From: Oscillospiraceae bacterium
GTDB lineage: Bacteria > Bacillota > Clostridia > Oscillospirales > Oscillospiraceae
Direction of reading: 5' to 3'
Assembly: GCA_021205585.1 (NCBI GenBank)
Contig: JAJPXI010000078.1
Coordinates: forward strand, 1 to 8,676
Length of the DNA: 8,676 bases
Shown here piece after piece: positions 6,599 through 8,676 of this stretch (its first letter is position 1; each line of letters starts with the position of its first letter). Position numbers and translations under genes: made by a program. The notes under the pieces were generated by a model. It saw only the letters and a list, made by a program, of their open reading frames with translations, had not been told where the DNA came from and did no database searches.

Positions 6599-6866
6599 TG
6601 GGATTCCTCCTAAACTTAATTTCGCGCGGGGAACTTCTATCCTCCTTTTCCTGTAAAACGCCCCTCCCCTGCCCCGGCGGGTATTCCGAGCCTTCGGTGG
6701 CGGGCGGGTCGTTTCGATTTTGCGGGGCCTGTTGCCCCATCGGGATTAGCTTTCTCTAATTAGAGAGCACTAACTGCCGCGGGCAAAGCTTCCTTCCATT
6801 CCTTCCGCCGGGCACCCCTTGCCGCCCTGAACAGGGGGGGCAAGGGTATTAGTATCAGCTAACTCC
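6599..6866 (-). promoter_or_regulatory. Long structured 5' leader of the SLH gene, unidentified
   Basis: The untranslated leader is about 267 nt. On the minus strand several pairings nest. GUUAGCU near 6857 can pair with AGCUAAU near 6747. Within it ACUAA near 6850 can pair with UUAGU near 6771. A strong hairpin pairs CCCUUGCC (6846-6839) with GGCAAGGG (6823-6816), and CUCUAAUUAGAG (6765-6754) forms another. Outside, GGGGC (6738-6734) pairs with GCCCC (6728-6724), and CCGA-AGGC-UCGG forms a small hairpin. I could not match it to any riboswitch class I know, and there is no clear terminator. The 14-base palindrome at 6753-6766 could instead be a protein-binding site. The pairings were found by eye; function is unknown. 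Confidence 0.45.
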
Positions 6867-6871
6867 ACAAT

Positions 6872-6900
6872 ATTCTACCACAGGCCTGCGGAAAAAGCAA
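6872..6900 (-). promoter_or_regulatory. Putative promoter of the SLH gene
   Basis: On the minus strand TAGAAT (6877-6872) is preceded by TGG, an extended -10, and by TTGCTT (6900-6895) at a 17-base spacing. The -35 is weak (3 of 6) but the extended -10 compensates. It lies downstream of the hxlR terminator, so the SLH gene appears to be transcribed on its own. A/T-rich runs at 6901-6930 upstream could serve as an UP element. Confidence 0.55.
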
Positions 6901-6970
6901 TCCCTTTTTTCGCTTTTTTTATTTTTATTTTCCGCCTTCCGCCGCCTCCGCCGTGAGCGCGGCATTCCTA

Positions 6971-7013
6971 TAAAAAGGCCCTCCCGCAGCGCTCTTTGTC
7001 CTGCGGGAGGGCC
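6971..7013 (-). terminator. Intrinsic terminator of the HxlR gene
   Basis: A perfect 12-bp stem pairs 7002-7013 with 6977-6988 and is followed on the minus strand by TTTTTATA. It begins 5 bases after the hxlR stop codon and should separate this gene from the SLH gene. Confidence 0.92.
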
Positions 7014-7018
7014 GCCTG

Positions 7019-7360
7019 TCATGTGTTTCGCGCCTTGTACTCTTTGCCCCAGTCCCGCATGGCGTCCAGGATGGGCTCCAGGCTGCGGCCCAGCTCCGTC
7101 AGGGCGTATTCCACCCGGGGCGGCACCTCCGGGTAGATGGTGCGCGTCAGCAGGCCGCTGCCCTCCATGGCCCGGAGTTGGGCAGTCAGCACCTTCTGGC
7201 TGACAGAGCCCAGGGATTTTTTCAGTTCCCCAAACCGCTTTGTGCCGGTGAGCAGATCCCGCAGAATCAAGACTTTCCACTTGTTCCCAATCAACACCAA
7301 CGTAGTCTCCACCGGGCAGGCCGGAAGCGCCTGGACGGCTGCGGATTTGACCGATTCCAT
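7019..7360 (-). CDS. HxlR-family winged-helix transcriptional regulator
   Basis: HxlR-family proteins are small dimeric DNA-binding regulators; several (YodB, HypR) sense electrophiles, quinones or disulfide stress through a conserved N-terminal cysteine. The 113-aa product is full length for the family. CPVETTLVLIGNKWKVLIL (15-33) holds the conserved cysteine (Cys15) and the first helices. FGELKKSLGSVSQKVLTAQLRAME (43-66) is the recognition helix-turn-helix, and the wing with RVEYALTELGRSLEPIL (81-97) follows. The start at 7360 has AGGAGG upstream on the minus strand. The gene is monocistronic, with its own promoter and terminator. The inverted repeat GTGGTAAAATACCAC over its -10 suggests autoregulation. 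HxlR genes often face a divergent target gene, but the 470 bp to the right hold no gene on the plus strand until lepB. The target is not evident. Confidence 0.92.
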   Translation of the reverse strand: MESVKSAAVQALPACPVETTLVLIGNKWKVLILRDLLTGTKRFGELKKSLGSVSQKVLTAQLRAMEGSGLLTRTIYPEVPPRVEYALTELGRSLEPILDAMRDWGKEYKARNT

Positions 7361-7436
7361 TGGAACCCCTCCTGAAAAAAGTTTCTTTTGGGAACCAGCG
7401 TTCTTTTTTGCGCCTGGCTCCTGATTTGTAAGTACA

Positions 7437-7470
7437 GTGGTATTTTACCACATTGAGTTGGCCCCTTCAA
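7437..7470 (-). promoter_or_regulatory. HxlR gene promoter with overlapping operator-like inverted repeat
   Basis: On the minus strand TTGAAG (7470-7465) and TAAAAT (7447-7442) are 17 bases apart, with TGG before the -10. The perfect inverted repeat GTGGTA-AAA-TACCAC (7451-7437) covers the -10 completely. A protein bound there would block polymerase, and the obvious candidate is the HxlR protein itself. The pattern is seen; the regulator is inferred. Confidence 0.6.
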
Positions 7471-7700
7471 GGATGAGAAGTGAATTTTTCAAAAAATTTT
7501 TCTCACCCGTCCGGCGGCGGATTTCATTGATACCGCACAATCGTTTCCTCCGGGTAACCGCCCAATCGTTACTTTTTGGTGCCTATCGCACAAGATTGTG
7601 CGTACTTGCACCCCGGGAAAAAAGCTGTATAAGCGCTGTGTGAATGGCCAATTCCTCTTTCGCGCAAATGCAGGGGGCGATGGCCGATAGGCACAGCCCC
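7471..7700. repeat. Non-coding stretch with short direct and inverted repeats
   Basis: I find no convincing gene between the hxlR promoter and the lepB promoter. The left part holds a direct repeat, ACCGCACAATCGTT (7532-7545) and ACCGCCCAATCGTT (7557-7570), 13 of 14 identical with a 25-base period. It also has a perfect 7-bp hairpin CGCACAA-GA-TTGTGCG (7587-7602), and a 10-bp inverted pair GTGCCTATCG (7579-7588) with CGATAGGCAC (7685-7694). These could be protein-binding sites, a small RNA, or decayed repeat sequence. Short open frames here lack ribosome sites and family resemblance. Confidence 0.5.
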
Positions 7701-7804
7701 GCGCAAAAAGTGCAGGATCAGGAGCGCCGCAAGGCGCGGGCATACCCCTTGAGGGTAATACTGTATGCAGCCGCCGCAGACGTATTTAATCAGTGCTTCC
7801 TTAG
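7701..7804 (+). repeat. Second member of the dispersed repeat family (right end)
   Basis: GCGCAAAAAGTGCAGG (7701-7716) and AATACTGTATGCAGCCG (7757-7773) match two blocks that are contiguous on the minus strand at 148-117. Here they are separated by 40 extra bases that hold hairpins GCGCC-GCAA-GGCGC (7724-7737) and TACCC-CTTGA-GGGTA (7743-7757). The copy ends with ATTTAATCAGTGCTTCC (7784-7800); including the next four bases the block matches 189-209 at 19 of 21. The left copy starts with the reverse complement of this end, so the family probably has terminal inverted repeats. Matches were found by eye. Confidence 0.6.
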
Positions 7805-7856
7805 AGGTTCCCTTTAATCTGAGCTTTTGAGTGCGGTGTTGCCTGAAGGGATTTGC

Positions 7857-7885
7857 TTGCAATCCGTCCTGAATCGGTGTATGAT
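7857..7885 (+). promoter_or_regulatory. Putative vegetative promoter of lepB
   Basis: TTGCAA (7857-7862) and TATGAT (7880-7885) are spaced by 17 bases, 30 bases before the lepB start. The transcript would begin near 7892 with a short leader containing GGAGG at 7904-7908. Confidence 0.65.
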
Positions 7886-7914
7886 ATAGGAACTACAACG
7901 CACGGAGGCAGGAA

Positions 7915-8628
7915 ATGGCTGATTCAAATACGCCCCATGGGGAGGAGCGGGAGCTGCCCGCGGAAAAAATTGAAAGCGAGGGCCTGGGGCTGTCCCCGGA
8001 TGGAATCGGGGGAGACAGCCCGGAGGCGCCCGCAGGAGAAGCCGGGGAGAGCGCCCCGGAGGGGCGCGGGGAGACGGAGCGAAAGCTGACCCGCAGGCAG
8101 TCTGCGGCCCAGAGCCTGTTTTTCTGGCTCCAGGCACTGAGCTTTGCACTGGTGGCCCTGATTTTGATTTTCACCTTTGTGGGGCGCATCATCACGGTGG
8201 ACGGCCCCTCCATGCAGCCCACCCTGCAAAACGGCGACATCCTGCTGCTGCAAAGCGCGTTCTATACTCCCAAGCAGGGGGACGTGGTGGTGCTGACCAA
8301 GGACTTCGCCGACTATACCGACCGGCCCATCGTCAAGCGCGTCATCGCCGTGGGCGGCCAGACCGTGCGCATCGACTACGAGGAGGATACGGTCTATGTG
8401 GACGGGGCAGCCCTGGACGAGCCGTATATTTTGGAGAGCGATATGCTCCCCGCCTTCACCATCGAGGAGATAACCGTCCCGGAAGGCTGCGTGTTCGTCA
8501 TGGGCGACAACCGCAACAACTCCACCGACAGCCGCTTTGTTGACCTGGGGGCCATCGACGAGCGGTATATCCTGGGCCGGGTGGTCATGGTGCTGTTCCC
8601 CTTCAGCAATTTCGGACTGGTCAATTAG
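7915..8628 (+). CDS. lepB: Type I signal peptidase
   Basis: This membrane serine protease removes signal peptides from exported proteins, acting on the outer face of the membrane. The 237-aa product has the Firmicute layout: a cytoplasmic N-terminus, one membrane segment (about 68-90), then the catalytic domain. GPSMQPTL (97-104) carries the nucleophile Ser99. PIVKRVIAVGG (138-148) carries the general base Lys141. VFVMGDNRNNSTDSR (193-207) is the conserved box E. The N-terminal 60 residues are unusually long, acidic and rich in Gly, Glu, Pro and Ser, with a basic KLTRRQ patch before the membrane. The start at 7915 follows GGAGG at 7904-7908; no later start would keep a good ribosome site. The gene appears monocistronic and its stop codon merges with the start of a repeat. 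Neighbouring secreted proteins would be processed by this or a paralogous enzyme. Confidence 0.95.
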   Translation: MADSNTPHGEERELPAEKIESEGLGLSPDGIGGDSPEAPAGEAGESAPEGRGETERKLTRRQSAAQSLFFWLQALSFALVALILIFTFVGRIITVDGPSMQPTLQNGDILLLQSAFYTPKQGDVVVLTKDFADYTDRPIVKRVIAVGGQTVRIDYEEDTVYVDGAALDEPYILESDMLPAFTIEEITVPEGCVFVMGDNRNNSTDSRFVDLGAIDERYILGRVVMVLFPFSNFGLVN

Positions 8629-8676
8629 GGAAGGACTGATTCAATCGGCAAGAGCGGATGGCGAGAAATTTTGCGA
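8626..8676 (+). repeat. Right copy of the dispersed repeat (truncated by window edge)
   Basis: This is the inverted counterpart of 158-208, identical at 50 of 51 bases; the one difference is at 8642 versus 192. It begins at the lepB stop codon itself and continues past the window. Both copies therefore start within 0-2 bases of a stop codon and point away from the seven-gene segment. Confidence 0.8.

Noticed and set aside
3530..6613. A 1027-codon open frame on the plus strand opposite the SLH gene
   Set aside because: It mirrors the SLH gene exactly, is Gly/Val/His-rich with no family resemblance, has no suitable ribosome site, and overlaps the end of sigK. It is the by-product of GC-rich codon use on the other strand.
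6662..6681. G-rich run on the minus strand (GGGGCAGGGGAGGGG) as a G-quadruplex in the SLH leader
   Set aside because: Only three G-tracts are present, so a standard intramolecular quadruplex is not supported.
7437..7643. 68-codon open frame right of the HxlR gene as a divergent target
   Set aside because: It begins inside the hxlR promoter, has no ribosome site and resembles no family.
1..8676. CRISPR array, tRNA, rRNA, transposase or prophage genes
   Set aside because: No regularly spaced repeats, no tRNA-like cloverleaf with a T-loop, and no transposase or phage motifs were seen on either strand.

Overview
The window looks like a chromosomal segment of a GC-rich, endospore-forming Clostridia, most likely an Oscillospiraceae (Flavonifractor/Lawsonibacter-like) gut bacterium. 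The basis is two sporulation sigma factors, an SLH-anchored surface protein, strong AGGAGG ribosome sites, Firmicute-type promoters and GC-rich intrinsic terminators. This placement is inferred; no 16S or marker phylogeny is possible here.

Layout, left to right. (1) 1-208: a non-coding repeat with hairpins. Its outer 51 bases recur inverted at the right edge of the window (50/51 identical). (2) 211-1146 (-): a ModA-type molybdate/tungstate-binding lipoprotein. Its roughly 190-nt leader has a vegetative promoter, a fold resembling the molybdenum-cofactor (Moco) riboswitch with a GAAA tetraloop and a textbook 11-nt receptor, and a mutually exclusive antiterminator/terminator pair just before the ribosome site. 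(3) 1554-3606 (+): sigG, a 144-aa helical protein, and sigK. A SigmaF-like promoter precedes sigG and a weaker SigmaE-like promoter precedes sigK, with a very stable hairpin between the two transcription units. (4) 3668-6598 (-): a 976-aa secreted protein with an FMN_bind-like domain near its N-terminus, a possible second redox or ligand domain, and three C-terminal SLH repeats. It converges on sigK across a shared bidirectional terminator and has a long structured leader. (5) 7019-7360 (-): an HxlR-family regulator with its own promoter, an inverted repeat over the -10, and a terminator. (6) 7471-7852: non-coding, with repeats and hairpins, including what looks like the opposite end of the repeat family seen at 1-208. 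(7) 7915-8628 (+): type I signal peptidase, followed directly by the right-hand copy of the repeat.

How the genes relate. SigG and SigK are the late forespore and late mother-cell sigma factors and would act in sequence during sporulation. The modA unit would supply molybdate or tungstate and appears to be switched off by the finished cofactor. The SLH protein would be exported, cleaved by a signal peptidase such as the one encoded here, and held on cell-wall polymer; its FMN_bind-like motif suggests extracellular flavin-based redox work. The HxlR gene is upstream on the same strand but separated by a terminator, so a regulatory link to the SLH gene is only a guess.

The least explained items are the SLH protein with two near-identical DAxSTAT motifs, its structured leader, the unknown protein between sigG and sigK, and the repeat family flanking the segment.
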